Below, one piece after another: positions 6,729 through 15,578 of a DNA stretch of 39,525 nucleotides. The DNA is from Pseudomonadota bacterium (GTDB lineage: Bacteria; Pseudomonadota; Alphaproteobacteria; Rhizobiales; Aestuariivirgaceae). The first letter of the stretch is position 1, and every line of letters begins with the position of its first letter. The position numbers and the translations under genes were made by a program. The stretch spans positions 1 through 39,525 of the forward strand of contig CAUJIO010000059.1 of assembly GCA_963205315.1 (NCBI GenBank), in the 5' to 3' direction. The notes below the pieces were generated by a model that saw only the letters and a program-made list of their open reading frames with translations, was not told the origin of the DNA and did no database searches.

Positions 6729-6754
6729 GGAACCGGAGGCGAGTATCCCGCATT
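6729..6754 (+). promoter_or_regulatory. EcfG-type promoter of the HWE kinase gene
   Basis: GGAAC (6729-6733), 17 bases, CATT (6751-6754), with one mismatch in the -10 box, ending 39 bases before ATG 6794. Confidence 0.55.
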
Positions 6755-6793
6755 GGTGGACGCAACATAGTGTTTTCAGCTGGGACTTGAGAC

Positions 6794-8758
6794 GTGAAGG
6801 CCGCCTTAAACCGGGTTAAGTACCAGATTGTCGCAGGACTGATTTTCTCGGGGGCAGCTGGATTCGCAACCTATGGCCTGGAAGCCCGGGAATTGCAGGC
6901 TGAGATGGCGCGCGTGACGGCCGAACAAGTGGGCGAGATTGAAGAGCGGATCGCTCTCGCCTACGCCGAACTCGATTCAACGGCTACGCTCATCTCGCAG
7001 GCTCATCCGACCGTTAATGTACTCAGGGATTACATCAATGGTCTGGCACTCTCCAAGTCGAGAAATGTACCCTGGCTCTGGGCTTATGTGGCTAAGCCTA
7101 GCGACGTTGTTGCGCTTGAGAGCGAGATCCGCCGCCAGGATTCGATGCAAGCCTTCACCGTAAGAATATCACGCGAAAATACAAATCTGGTCGCGCCTGT
7201 CGTCTACGCCATGGGGACGACGGACGCCAGCCTGATTGGCTCAGACGTACTGTCTCAACCCGACTTGGCAAAGCTAGCGGAGGACTCGGCCAAGTCGCCG
7301 GCGTCGCAGTTGCATGAGCCACTCTTCCGTTTCACATTCCAGGGCCTTCCGCCAGACACGGTGTATTTGACGCGCTATGCCATTTCGGCCAGCGATCATC
7401 CGTTAGCGGTACAGCGGCCAAGCGTCATACTGCGCGGACTCACGACTGCCAATATTGCAAGATCCGCTCAGTTGAAGGATGGACAATCGTTACGCCTGAT
7501 CGACAATTCATCCGACCCCCCGCGGCCACTCATGCTCATCGGAGACAATGCCGCCGAAGCCGGATGGTTGTCGCCGTCAGAATTCTCGGTTGGAGACCAC
7601 AAATTCTTGGTGGCACTCTCGATGCCGCGCAATCACACGCGTCCGGGTTGGTGGCTGCTGGTTATCCTTGCCGGAATACTCATGACCGTCCTGTACGCCG
7701 CACTTCGGTCGGGCTTCATCGTCGGCGCACGGGCGACGCAACTTGGATCGATCCTGAACTCGACCGAAGAACGGCTCGCCGAAACGCAGAGACGTGAGAT
7801 TGCATTTTTCGAGAATGCCGGCACATCCAACTGCGAAACAGACTTCGCGACGGGTCAGATCGTGCGGGTCAATGACTCGTTGTGCCAGATGCTTGGCTAT
7901 TCCCGCGAAGAACTGGTCGGACGCAACTTCAACGAGATAACCCACCCCGACGATCTGGCCTTGAGCCGCTCGGCGCTTTTCGATGAGAAGGGGGAGCCCA
8001 ATTCCCGCCTTCAGTTCGAGAAGCGCTACTTGCGCAAAGATGGGTCCATCATGTGGGGTTTGGTGAACTCCAAGCTCTATTTTGATGGCGCGGGTCAGCC
8101 GAAGTCCTACATGACCGTGATCATCAACATTGACGACCGCAAGCGTGACGAGACGACAAAGGCTCTGCTGACGCGGGAGTTGGCACATCGTGTTCGCAAC
8201 ACGGTTCAACTGACCTCCAGCCTGGCGCGTCAAACGGCAGCGACTGCCCGTACCGTCAAGGATTACGACCTGAAGTTCCACCGCAGACTGGCGGCATTGA
8301 GCGCCGCACAGGACATATTGTTCGATCGCAACTGGATGTCGGCACCGCTGTCGCGAATCGCACAAGCGATCATCAAACCCTTCCTGCCCGAGGACCGCAG
8401 GCAAGGAGAACTCATAGTCAATCTTCCGGATGTGGAGCTGCCGACGCAGCAAGCCCAGACAATTGCAATCGCCCTCCACGAGCTCGCAAGCAACTCCTCG
8501 AAGTACGGCGCTCTCGCAAATGGCGGCAGCGTCAACGTTGTTGCCTCGCTGCAGCCGCCCGGAGATGACGGTGCAAAAGTGCTGCACCTGAAGTGGGAAG
8601 AGCGCTCACCCCTACCTATCCGCAAGCCGAGGCGATCGGGATTTGGGACGAGAATGCTGATGTCGGCGATGCCGGAGCAGTTTGACGGCCACGCCAAGGC
8701 AACCTGGCGGCGCGACGGCCTGCTTTACGAAGCGTGGCTCAAGCTCCCGGACGTGTGA
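6794..8758 (+). CDS. CHASE-PAS-HWE sensor histidine kinase
   Basis: A 654-residue membrane sensor kinase. A first transmembrane helix (about residues 8-27) and a second (about 285-304) flank a periplasmic CHASE-like domain. A PAS domain follows (about 335-450, with NDSLCQMLGYSREELVGRNF), then the kinase core. The phosphoacceptor is H465 in RELAHRVRNTVQ. The ATPase part has IALHELASNSSKYGALANGG and WEER-x9-PRRSGFGTRML, the pattern of the HWE/HisKA_2 class. These are the kinases that phosphorylate PhyR in other alphaproteobacteria (PhyK, PakF and relatives), which makes this a candidate input to the PhyR encoded 5 kb away. It is divergent from the AI-2E gene. The periplasmic ligand cannot be predicted. 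Confidence 0.88.
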   Translation: MKAALNRVKYQIVAGLIFSGAAGFATYGLEARELQAEMARVTAEQVGEIEERIALAYAELDSTATLISQAHPTVNVLRDYINGLALSKSRNVPWLWAYVAKPSDVVALESEIRRQDSMQAFTVRISRENTNLVAPVVYAMGTTDASLIGSDVLSQPDLAKLAEDSAKSPASQLHEPLFRFTFQGLPPDTVYLTRYAISASDHPLAVQRPSVILRGLTTANIARSAQLKDGQSLRLIDNSSDPPRPLMLIGDNAAEAGWLSPSEFSVGDHKFLVALSMPRNHTRPGWWLLVILAGILMTVLYAALRSGFIVGARATQLGSILNSTEERLAETQRREIAFFENAGTSNCETDFATGQIVRVNDSLCQMLGYSREELVGRNFNEITHPDDLALSRSALFDEKGEPNSRLQFEKRYLRKDGSIMWGLVNSKLYFDGAGQPKSYMTVIINIDDRKRDETTKALLTRELAHRVRNTVQLTSSLARQTAATARTVKDYDLKFHRRLAALSAAQDILFDRNWMSAPLSRIAQAIIKPFLPEDRRQGELIVNLPDVELPTQQAQTIAIALHELASNSSKYGALANGGSVNVVASLQPPGDDGAKVLHLKWEERSPLPIRKPRRSGFGTRMLMSAMPEQFDGHAKATWRRDGLLYEAWLKLPDV

Positions 8759-8787
8759 AGCTGTCGTTCTACCTTGGCAATGCACAA

Positions 8788-8823
8788 CAACGCCCGGCAT
8801 CGATCTCTCGATGCCAGGCGTTG
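8788..8823. terminator. Hairpin between convergent kinase and DUF892 genes
   Basis: CAACGCC/GGCGTTG and GGCATCGA-tctc-TCGATGCC form a 16-position stem with one internal mismatch. There is no strong T run on either side, only TTGTTGTG on the minus strand. It is placed to end both converging transcripts. Confidence 0.65.
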
Positions 8824-8850
8824 CTCCTGAAGACGGCAGATGGCCGCGGA

Positions 8851-9333
8851 TCAGTTTTTCGTCTGGTTCAGGCTGTCGATGGCGATTGCGGTGAGCTTGC
8901 TGTTCGCAGCTTTTTCCATGTCGAGAATCTCGGACAGCAAAGTATGGGCTTCGGCATTGTCCAAAACCTTTGCCCATTCGCGCAATGTGCCATAACGGGC
9001 AATCTCATAGTGTTCGACAGCCTGGCAGGCGCCTGCCAACGCGGCGTTACGAGCTACGGTGCCTTTGGCTTCTTCAATTACGCCTTCGGTTTCCTTGATC
9101 AGCCCGTCGATCGCATCGCACTTGACGCCCGAGGCCTCGACGCCGATCGTCTTGAAAACTTTGTTCAAAATCTTGATCTGGTCCTTGGTCTCGACCAAGT
9201 GGTCCTTCAGCGCCTGCTTGAATTCTGCGTGAGTGACATTCTCGATCACCACCGGCAACGCCTTGGTCAGGGCATTTTCAGCGTAGTAGACATCCTTGAG
9301 GGTATGTTCAAATGCATCGGCCAGAGTCTTCAT
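8851..9333 (-). CDS. DUF892 (YciF-like) ferritin-like protein
   Basis: A 160-residue all-helical protein opening MKTLADAFEHTLKDVYYAEN, then ALTKALPVVIENVTHAEFKQ. It continues with the helices LKDHLVETKDQIKIL and CQAVEHYEIARYGTLREWAK, the pattern of the DUF892/YciE-YciF family. Members adopt a ferritin-like four-helix bundle and are stress induced; the conserved Glu and His residues (E in YAEN, HLVET, EHYE) suggest a di-metal site. ATG 9333 is chosen because GGGAGAG lies 7 bases upstream and overlaps the alternative ATG at 9348. An EcfG-like promoter precedes it. The enzymatic role is unknown. Confidence 0.88.
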   Translation of the reverse strand: MKTLADAFEHTLKDVYYAENALTKALPVVIENVTHAEFKQALKDHLVETKDQIKILNKVFKTIGVEASGVKCDAIDGLIKETEGVIEEAKGTVARNAALAGACQAVEHYEIARYGTLREWAKVLDNAEAHTLLSEILDMEKAANSKLTAIAIDSLNQTKN

Positions 9334-9423
9334 ATCGGTCTCTCCCATTTACATTGCCGCGGTGCGACCGGCCTTTCGCAATATTGGAGCGCAGCGCCCG
9401 GCGACCGCATTGGACATCTCGAC

Positions 9424-9448
9424 AACACGGTGGAAGAGCAATAGTTCC
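9424..9448 (-). promoter_or_regulatory. EcfG-type promoter of the DUF892 gene
   Basis: Minus strand: GGAAC (9448-9444), 16 bases, TGTT (9427-9424). One mismatch to the consensus, TT retained. Confidence 0.65.
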
Positions 9449-9471
9449 CTCTCCTCTTTTTCCGCAACGCA

Positions 9472-11865
9472 CTAGGACAGCGCCGTTCGCTGAGTAATTG
9501 GGCGGCCGGGAACCAGAGCTTCAACTGCGCGCAGAACGGCTTGCGCATCAAGCCCATGGTGGCGATAGAGTTCGGCAATCGTGCCTGATTGGCCGAAGTG
9601 CTCAACGCCAAGCGAGCGCGACACGTGACCACGAACCGCACCGAGCCAGGCGAGCGTCGCTGGATGGCCATCCAGCATCGTGAGAATGGCGCAATTGCGC
9701 GGCACCTGGGCAAGCAGGCGTTCAACGTGGCTCTCGGCGTGCCGAACGCCGCGTTCGCGTGCCCGCTGCGCTGCCGTCCAACCTGCATTCAAGCGGTCGG
9801 CAGATGTAATGGCGAGGACTGCGGTCTCCGGCCTGTCTTCGCTTAATAGACCGGCGGCCTGAATGGCTTCCGGCGCCACCGCGCCGCAATAGGCAATGAC
9901 AACCTGGGTATTGGGTCCAGAAGGACGCATCCAGTAACCACCATCGACAATGTTTTGAGAAAGCTCCGGGGTCATCGTGCGCAGAGGTTGTTCGATTGGC
10001 CGTGTCGATAGCCGGAGATAGACCGAACCTCCGGTCTGATCGCGAAGCCACGTCCGCTCTTCGGGATCAGCATCACCATTACGCTGCATGTAGTCGAAGG
10101 CAAACTGCATCATGACTGCAAGTTCGTCGAGGTAGGCCGGCTCAAAGGCGCAAAGTCCATCTTGCGCCATGCCGATGAGGGGTGTGGAAATCGACTGATG
10201 TGCGCCGCCTTCAGGGGCCAGAGTGACACCAGACGGTGTTGCAACGAGCAAGAACCGCGCATCCTGATAACAGGCATAGTTAAGTTGATCGGCGCCCCGG
10301 AGAATGAACGGATCATAGACAGTGCCGATGGGAAGAAGCCGCACGTCATTGATCGTATGCGAAAGGCCCAACGCCGAGAGTGTCAGAAACAGATTGGACT
10401 CGGCGATGCCTAGTTCGATGTGCTGGCCCGCCGGTGAACAGTCCCAGTCATACATGGAGGGGATACGTTCAGCCTTGAACATATCTGCGAGAGAACTGCG
10501 TGCATACACGCCACGCCGATTGACCCAGGGACCCAGATTGGTCGACACCGTCACATCCGGAGCAGTGGTGACGATGCGGTTGGCAAGATCGCTGTCATCG
10601 CGCCCAATTTCATTGAGGATCTGGCCGAAGCCCATTTGGGTGGAGATCGATTTCCCCGCAGCGGACGGAAAGGTGAGAACGTCAGGTACGGTGACAGACG
10701 CTGCGGCATGACGCCGGGGTCCCGCCTTGAAAAACGCGGCCCGATGCACAAAGTCCTGAAGATCGTTGGCGGCGAGACTGGTTCCTTCCCACTTCTCCCA
10801 TTCGAAGCCCGGCCGGACGCCAGCCGATTCCTGAAACGCAGCCATCTGGGATACCGTCATCAAGCCTGCATGATTGTCCTTGTGACCAGCCAGCGGCAAC
10901 CCATGTCCCTTGACCGTGTAACAAATGAACAGCGTGGGGTGGTCGTTGAGCCCGGCCTTCTCGAACGCCTCCAGAAGTGTTGCGAGGTCATGCCCGCCGA
11001 GGTTACCCATGAGGGCCGCCAGTTCGGCATCACTCCGCCTGCCGATCAGATCGGCCACGAGCCCATCTGTGCCGATCTCGTCCGTGAGCCGCTTGCGCCA
11101 CGCGGCACCTCCCTGGAAGGTGAGAGCCGAGTAGAGTTGGTTTTCACAGCGATCAATCCAGTCGCGCAACTGTTCGCCGCCGGGCTCGGCAAAGGCTGAC
11201 TGTTGCATCTTGCCGTGCTTGACCACCACAACGTCCCAGCCAAAGTTACGAAACATGGCTTCGTATTTGGCCCAGAGGCCCTCGCGAATAACGGCGTCGA
11301 GGGATTGGCGGTTGTAATCGACAATCCACCAGCAATTGCGCAGGCCATGTTTCCAGCCCTCGATGAGCGCCTCATAGATGTTGCCTTCGTCCAGTTCGGC
11401 ATCGCCGAGAAGCGAGATCATCCGGCCCTCTGGCCGCTCCGTCATCCAACCATGGGCGCGCACATAGTCCTGGACCAGCGAAGAGAAGAGCGTCTGGGCC
11501 ACGCCAAGTCCCACCGAGCCGGTTGAGAAATCGACATCATCGGTATCCTTCGTCCGCGACGGATAGCTCTGGGCGCCGCCGTAACTGCGGAAGTCTTCCA
11601 GCTTGCCGCGAGTGGTATTTCCGGCGAGATACTGGATTGCGTGGAAGATCGGCGATGCATGGGGCTTCACGGCAACCCGGTCCTCGGGCCGCAAGACCTG
11701 AAAGTAAAGCGCGGTCATGATCGTCACCATCGACGCAGATGAGGCCTGATGACCGCCAATCTTCACGTCATCCGGTGGACGGATATGGTTGGCGTGATGG
11801 ATCATCCACATGGCGAGCCACAGAACACGCTTCTCGATCTCGGCCAGATATTTCTCAGCGGGCAT
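9472..11865 (-). CDS. Homodimeric AceE-type 2-oxoacid dehydrogenase E1
   Basis: A 797-residue thiamine-diphosphate enzyme of the transketolase superfamily, closest in layout to the homodimeric pyruvate dehydrogenase E1 (AceE) but about 90 residues shorter than enterobacterial AceE. Visible are the substrate/ThDP histidines in VKPHASPIFHAIQYL, the ThDP-Mg motif GDAELDEGN (G154-D155) ending in VDYNRQSLD (N185), and the pyrimidine-domain region QHIELGIAESNL. No E2 or E3 gene is nearby. It is divergent from an Lrp/AsnC regulator, an arrangement also known for mdeB (2-oxobutyrate dehydrogenase E1) of methionine catabolism in Pseudomonas putida. The true 2-oxoacid (pyruvate, 2-oxobutyrate or other) cannot be decided from sequence. 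The start follows GGTGGAG. Confidence 0.85.
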   Translation of the reverse strand: MPAEKYLAEIEKRVLWLAMWMIHHANHIRPPDDVKIGGHQASSASMVTIMTALYFQVLRPEDRVAVKPHASPIFHAIQYLAGNTTRGKLEDFRSYGGAQSYPSRTKDTDDVDFSTGSVGLGVAQTLFSSLVQDYVRAHGWMTERPEGRMISLLGDAELDEGNIYEALIEGWKHGLRNCWWIVDYNRQSLDAVIREGLWAKYEAMFRNFGWDVVVVKHGKMQQSAFAEPGGEQLRDWIDRCENQLYSALTFQGGAAWRKRLTDEIGTDGLVADLIGRRSDAELAALMGNLGGHDLATLLEAFEKAGLNDHPTLFICYTVKGHGLPLAGHKDNHAGLMTVSQMAAFQESAGVRPGFEWEKWEGTSLAANDLQDFVHRAAFFKAGPRRHAAASVTVPDVLTFPSAAGKSISTQMGFGQILNEIGRDDSDLANRIVTTAPDVTVSTNLGPWVNRRGVYARSSLADMFKAERIPSMYDWDCSPAGQHIELGIAESNLFLTLSALGLSHTINDVRLLPIGTVYDPFILRGADQLNYACYQDARFLLVATPSGVTLAPEGGAHQSISTPLIGMAQDGLCAFEPAYLDELAVMMQFAFDYMQRNGDADPEERTWLRDQTGGSVYLRLSTRPIEQPLRTMTPELSQNIVDGGYWMRPSGPNTQVVIAYCGAVAPEAIQAAGLLSEDRPETAVLAITSADRLNAGWTAAQRARERGVRHAESHVERLLAQVPRNCAILTMLDGHPATLAWLGAVRGHVSRSLGVEHFGQSGTIAELYRHHGLDAQAVLRAVEALVPGRPITQRTALS

Positions 11866-11990
11866 CAGTCACTCCACCTTTCGGCCCAGACGGCCTGACT
11901 CTGCCGAATCTACCAGATGCCGGGGCACGCCGCTGGATTGCGCGAAAAATCAAACTCCGTTCGTCGGCGTTCTGGCCGAAGTATCATGTT

Positions 11991-12003
11991 GCAAATAGTT
12001 TGC
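11991..12003. promoter_or_regulatory. Inverted repeat in the Lrp/E1 divergent region
   Basis: GCAAA-tag-TTTGC is a perfect 5-3-5 palindrome in the 242-base intergenic region, the kind of short AT-centred dyad that Lrp/AsnC dimers bind. A -10-like TATACT lies at 12037-12042 for the plus-strand regulator gene. Function is inferred. Confidence 0.4.
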
Positions 12004-12107
12004 GTCTGTTCGGCATAGGTATTAACTTTGTTGCGGTATACTGGTTTTCTTATTCCAACTTGTTCGCTGGGATATGCGACGCGGGATGGCTGAACAGGAG
12101 ACGCACC

Positions 12108-12641
12108 ATGGCTGGACACGAACTCGATCAGTTTGACATGCGGCTTCTTCGGGCACTGTCCGAAAATTGCCGCAAGACCAACAAGGAGCTGGTTGAGACC
12201 GTCAAGCTGTCACATTCCGCGATCTCCCGCCGGATTACACGACTGGAGGAGATGGGCGTGCTGGAGGGCTATTCAGCCCGCATCAACTCCTCTGCAATCG
12301 GCCTGACGGTGCGGGCCATGGTGGCTGTTAGCCGAGAAGCCTCGGTTCCGGCTGAAACACTTGGTGCCACACTGGCCAAACTGCCCGGCGTCATCAGAAG
12401 CTATGTCGTGACGGGAGAGCAAGATCTGTTTCTGGAAATTCTGGCAAAAGACCTGACGGAATTTGCAGATCTGATGCTGAAGGGCGTGCAGGCCACCAAG
12501 GGCGTCACGACGACAAAATCGATCTTCGTCATGCGACAGTGGGAAAACAACTTCCCCAACGCAGCCAGTGTGCAATCATCAGGCAGGAAACCCAGAAAGA
12601 TGTCCAGCACCACAACCACCCGCCGTTCAGCCCGGGGATGA
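12108..12641 (+). CDS. Lrp/AsnC family transcriptional regulator
   Basis: A 177-residue regulator with the N-terminal winged helix (residues about 6-60: LDQFDMRLLRALSENCRKTN, then LSHSAISRRITRLEEMGVLEGY) and a C-terminal RAM ligand-binding domain (about 65-145). In the RAM domain GVIRSYVVTGEQDLFLEIL carries the conserved G-x-D/E-D-F/L effector motif. The tail is Ser/Thr/Arg-rich. The frame is open from 11739, but ATG 12108 has AGGAG at the right distance and gives the normal family N-terminus. It is divergent from the E1 gene, its likely target; members usually sense an amino or 2-oxo acid and are autoregulated. Confidence 0.9.
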   Translation: MAGHELDQFDMRLLRALSENCRKTNKELVETVKLSHSAISRRITRLEEMGVLEGYSARINSSAIGLTVRAMVAVSREASVPAETLGATLAKLPGVIRSYVVTGEQDLFLEILAKDLTEFADLMLKGVQATKGVTTTKSIFVMRQWENNFPNAASVQSSGRKPRKMSSTTTTRRSARG

Positions 12642-12687
12642 CAGTCCTGCGGCCACGACGCGCCAGCCGGGGCCAGGCATCAAGCCC

Positions 12688-13749
12688 TCAGTCGATGCGG
12701 CGGCCGGAACCCTTGTCGAAGACGTGCACATTCCCGGGAAGGATGGAGAGATGAACCTTGTCGCCCGGCGCAATTGCGATGCGCTCCATCAACATGATGG
12801 TGAGGAGCTCGCCGCCCACTCTGACTGACACTTGCGTCGTCATCCCTAGCGGTTCCACCACAAAGATCTCACCGGCGATTCCATCCTTCGCAAGAACGAG
12901 ATGCTCGGGCCTGAGCCCCAGAGTGACGTGCTGACCTTCTGTAACGTTCAGCGTTGCGATCTTGATCCGGCCTCCATCCTTCAGCCGTACATTCGGTCCA
13001 TCCGCCAGGCTGACGACGCCGTCCAGAAAATTCATGGTCGGGGAACCGATGAAGCCCGCTACGAAAACGTTGGCCGGGCGATCGTAGAGATCAAGCGGCG
13101 GACCGACCTGCTGGACGATGCCTTCGTTCATGACGACGATGCGGTTGGCCATGGTCATGGCCTCGATCTGGTCGTGCGTCACATAGACCGCCGTGGTTTT
13201 CAGCGACTGATGCAGCGCCTTGATCTCGGTCCGCATCTGGGCGCGCAACTTGGCATCAAGATTGGACAATGGCTCGTCGAAAAGGAAGACCTTGGGATCG
13301 CGCACAATGGCGCGGCCCATGGCGACGCGCTGCCGCTGGCCGCCGGAAAGTTGCTTCGGCAAGCGGCCGAGCAAGCTGTTCAGGCCCAGCTTTGACGACG
13401 CTTCGCCGAGACGCCGGCTGATCTTGTCAGGCGCTTCCTTGCGCAACATGAGGCCAAAGGCCATGTTGCGGGAAACGTCCATGTGCGGGTAAAGCGCATA
13501 GGATTGGAAGACCATGGCGATATCGCGATCTCGTGGCGCCACATCATTCACCAGCCGCTCCCCGATGCGGATGTCGCCGCCGCTGGCTTCCTCCAGTCCG
13601 GCAATGATGCGGAGCAACGTCGACTTGCCGCACCCCGATGGTCCAACGAGTACGACGAACTCACCATCCTCGATTGATAGGTCGATGCCGGAGAGTACCT
13701 TAACGGCACCAAAAGTCTTGCTGACGCTCTGCAGTGTCACGGAAGCCAT
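12688..13749 (-). CDS. MalK/UgpC-type ABC transporter ATPase
   Basis: A 353-residue ATPase of the CUT1 carbohydrate importer family. Walker A is GPSGCGKST (K42), the signature LSGGQ is at 134-138, Walker B ends in FLFDEP (E159), and the switch histidine is in VYVTHDQIEAM. The C-terminal TOBE/OB domain (about 235-350) of MalK/UgpC proteins is present. It is the last gene of the minus-strand run from the GntR gene at 18787. Its start lies 6 bases after the stop of the upstream permease gene. It energises the two permeases encoded at 13756-15514. Confidence 0.93.
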   Translation of the reverse strand: MASVTLQSVSKTFGAVKVLSGIDLSIEDGEFVVLVGPSGCGKSTLLRIIAGLEEASGGDIRIGERLVNDVAPRDRDIAMVFQSYALYPHMDVSRNMAFGLMLRKEAPDKISRRLGEASSKLGLNSLLGRLPKQLSGGQRQRVAMGRAIVRDPKVFLFDEPLSNLDAKLRAQMRTEIKALHQSLKTTAVYVTHDQIEAMTMANRIVVMNEGIVQQVGPPLDLYDRPANVFVAGFIGSPTMNFLDGVVSLADGPNVRLKDGGRIKIATLNVTEGQHVTLGLRPEHLVLAKDGIAGEIFVVEPLGMTTQVSVRVGGELLTIMLMERIAIAPGDKVHLSILPGNVHVFDKGSGRRID

Positions 13750-13755
13750 GGCGAA

Positions 13756-14601
13756 TTATCCTTTGACGGCGCCGGCGGTCAGTCCGGTCACGAGATAGCG
13801 CTGGAGGAAAGCAAAGAAAACGCAGACGGGTATCAGGGCCAGGACCGATGCCGCCATCATTTGCCCCCAGTCAACCGCAAACTTGCCGATGAAGGTCAGA
13901 AGTCCGACGGAGAACGTCTTCTGGTCATCGCTGTTGATGAGCATGAGCGCGAAGAGCAGCTCGCTCCACGCCGCCGTAAACACGAAGGCTACTGTGGCGC
14001 CCATTCCGGGAAGCGTCAGCGGCAGGATGATCCGCCGCAGTGCTGTCACGCGCGTGCAGCCATCGATCATGGCCGCCTCTTCAAGGTCCTTCGGCACGCC
14101 GTCAAAGAAGGACTGCATGAGGAAGGTGGCGAAGGCGATATTGAATGCCGTGTAGATGACGATGAGGCCGTAGAGATTATCAGTGAGACCCAATTGCCCC
14201 ATGATGCGGAAGATCGGCGGGATCACCATCACCAGCGGAAAGGTCTGAGTCAGCAGAAGCACGAGGCTGACCCATGCCTTGCCGCGGAAGCGGAACCGCG
14301 ACAGCGCATAGCCCGCCAGCGAGGCCACGGCGGTGACGAGCAAGGCCGTGGCAATCGAGACGATGAGGCTGTTCAGGAAGAAACGGGGAAAATCACTCGC
14401 CTGCAGCACGTTGACATAGTTTTCCATCGTCATGTGGCTCGGCCACAGCTTGATGCCCTCGCTATAGAGAAGGCTCTGCGGCGTGACTGAGATCTTCACC
14501 GTCCAGTAGATCGGCAGGATGGCAAAGGCGACATAGAGAAAGACCGCGCCGTAGAGTCCGATGGCGCCCAGTGTCTTCTGCAAGCGTGATTGACCCACCA
14601 T
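13756..14601 (-). CDS. MalG-type ABC permease
   Basis: A 281-residue inner-membrane permease with six predicted helices. The EAA loop for ATPase contact is DLEEAAMIDGCTRVTALRRI, followed by ILPLTLPGMGA, the signature of MalG/UgpE (CUT1). ATG 14601 is separated from the stop of the partner permease by one base (TGAGATG), so the two are probably translationally coupled, giving a heterodimeric channel. Confidence 0.92.
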   Translation of the reverse strand: MVGQSRLQKTLGAIGLYGAVFLYVAFAILPIYWTVKISVTPQSLLYSEGIKLWPSHMTMENYVNVLQASDFPRFFLNSLIVSIATALLVTAVASLAGYALSRFRFRGKAWVSLVLLLTQTFPLVMVIPPIFRIMGQLGLTDNLYGLIVIYTAFNIAFATFLMQSFFDGVPKDLEEAAMIDGCTRVTALRRIILPLTLPGMGATVAFVFTAAWSELLFALMLINSDDQKTFSVGLLTFIGKFAVDWGQMMAASVLALIPVCVFFAFLQRYLVTGLTAGAVKG

Positions 14602-14602
14602 C

Positions 14603-15514
14603 TCAGACGTCCTTCATCAGACTGCGGCGCATCTGGATGACGATGAGCGAGTACAGCACCAGAAGCACCAGCAGCAGCACGGCAATCGCCGAGGCATAGC
14701 CCTTGTCCAGCATCTTGAAAGCCGACACGTAAATGTAGGTGGCAATGGTGTTGGTCGATCCCGCCGGACCACCCGCCGTCATGACGTAAATCAGATCTGC
14801 GAAAGTGGCGATCCACACCGTTCGAAGCATCACCGTGATGGCAATGGTCGGCGCAAGAAAGGGCATCGTCACCTTGGTGAATTGCTGCCAGACTGATGCG
14901 CCGTCAATGGCTGCTGCCTCATAGAGTTCAGCCGGAATCGATTTGCGCGCAGCCAGCAGCGTGATGGCGAAGAATGGGATTCCGAACCACACATTGGCGA
15001 TGATCGGCCCCCACATCGCGGTGGACGGACTGGCCAGGATCGTAACCGGTTCGGATTGCAGCCCCAAGAAGTAGAACACATGCGGCAACGGCCCAATGAT
15101 CGGGTTGAATAGCCACGACCATGTGAGGCCGGTCAGGAATGTCGGAACCGCCCAGGGCAGGAATACCAGCGCCTGAACGAGCTTCCGGCCATAGAAGGGC
15201 TTGTTGAGCAGCAAGGCCAGGCCGAGCCCGAGAAAGAACTGGAAGAACAGGCTGCCCGCCGTCCACCACGCTGTATTGACAAGAGCGCCGTGCAACACCT
15301 CGTCGGTCAAGAGCGCGCGATATTGATCAAATCCCGCGAACTGCGACTTGAACGCAGAGAATTTCCAGAAAGAATACGAGATGCCGATGATCAGCGGCAC
15401 AATGAGCACGCTGGCGATGATCAGCAGCGCTGGACTGAGGTAGACCCATGGCTCGAACACCACGCTCCAGCGCTTAATCCGTGCACCTTCCGCCGAATAT
15501 GCCGCCGCCACCAT
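14603..15514 (-). CDS. MalF-type ABC permease
   Basis: A 303-residue inner-membrane permease with an N-terminal helix (YLSPALLIIASVLIVPLIIG) and five more. The EAA motif is PAELYEAAAIDGASVWQQF followed by TKVTMPFL, as in MalF/UgpA. It follows the binding-protein gene after a 64-base spacer containing a stable hairpin. It works with the 13756-14601 permease and the 12688-13749 ATPase. Confidence 0.92.
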   Translation of the reverse strand: MVAAAYSAEGARIKRWSVVFEPWVYLSPALLIIASVLIVPLIIGISYSFWKFSAFKSQFAGFDQYRALLTDEVLHGALVNTAWWTAGSLFFQFFLGLGLALLLNKPFYGRKLVQALVFLPWAVPTFLTGLTWSWLFNPIIGPLPHVFYFLGLQSEPVTILASPSTAMWGPIIANVWFGIPFFAITLLAARKSIPAELYEAAAIDGASVWQQFTKVTMPFLAPTIAITVMLRTVWIATFADLIYVMTAGGPAGSTNTIATYIYVSAFKMLDKGYASAIAVLLLVLLVLYSLIVIQMRRSLMKDV

Positions 15515-15537
15515 GCCCCGCCCTGAAGATGAAGGAC

Positions 15538-15563
15538 GGCGCGCAACCGTTATGGTGCGCGCC
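15538..15563 (-). repeat. Intercistronic hairpin after the binding-protein gene
   Basis: GGCGCGCA-(10)-TGCGCGCC, a perfect 8-base stem between the binding-protein stop (15579) and the permease start (15514), without a T run. Such hairpins commonly protect the upstream binding-protein mRNA or partly attenuate permease expression. Confidence 0.7.
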
Positions 15564-15578
15564 GCGCGTCAATATAAA

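Noticed and set aside
7577-8587. A 336-codon minus-strand frame
   Set aside because: It is antisense to the PAS and HWE domains of the kinase, with no ribosome binding site or family pattern.
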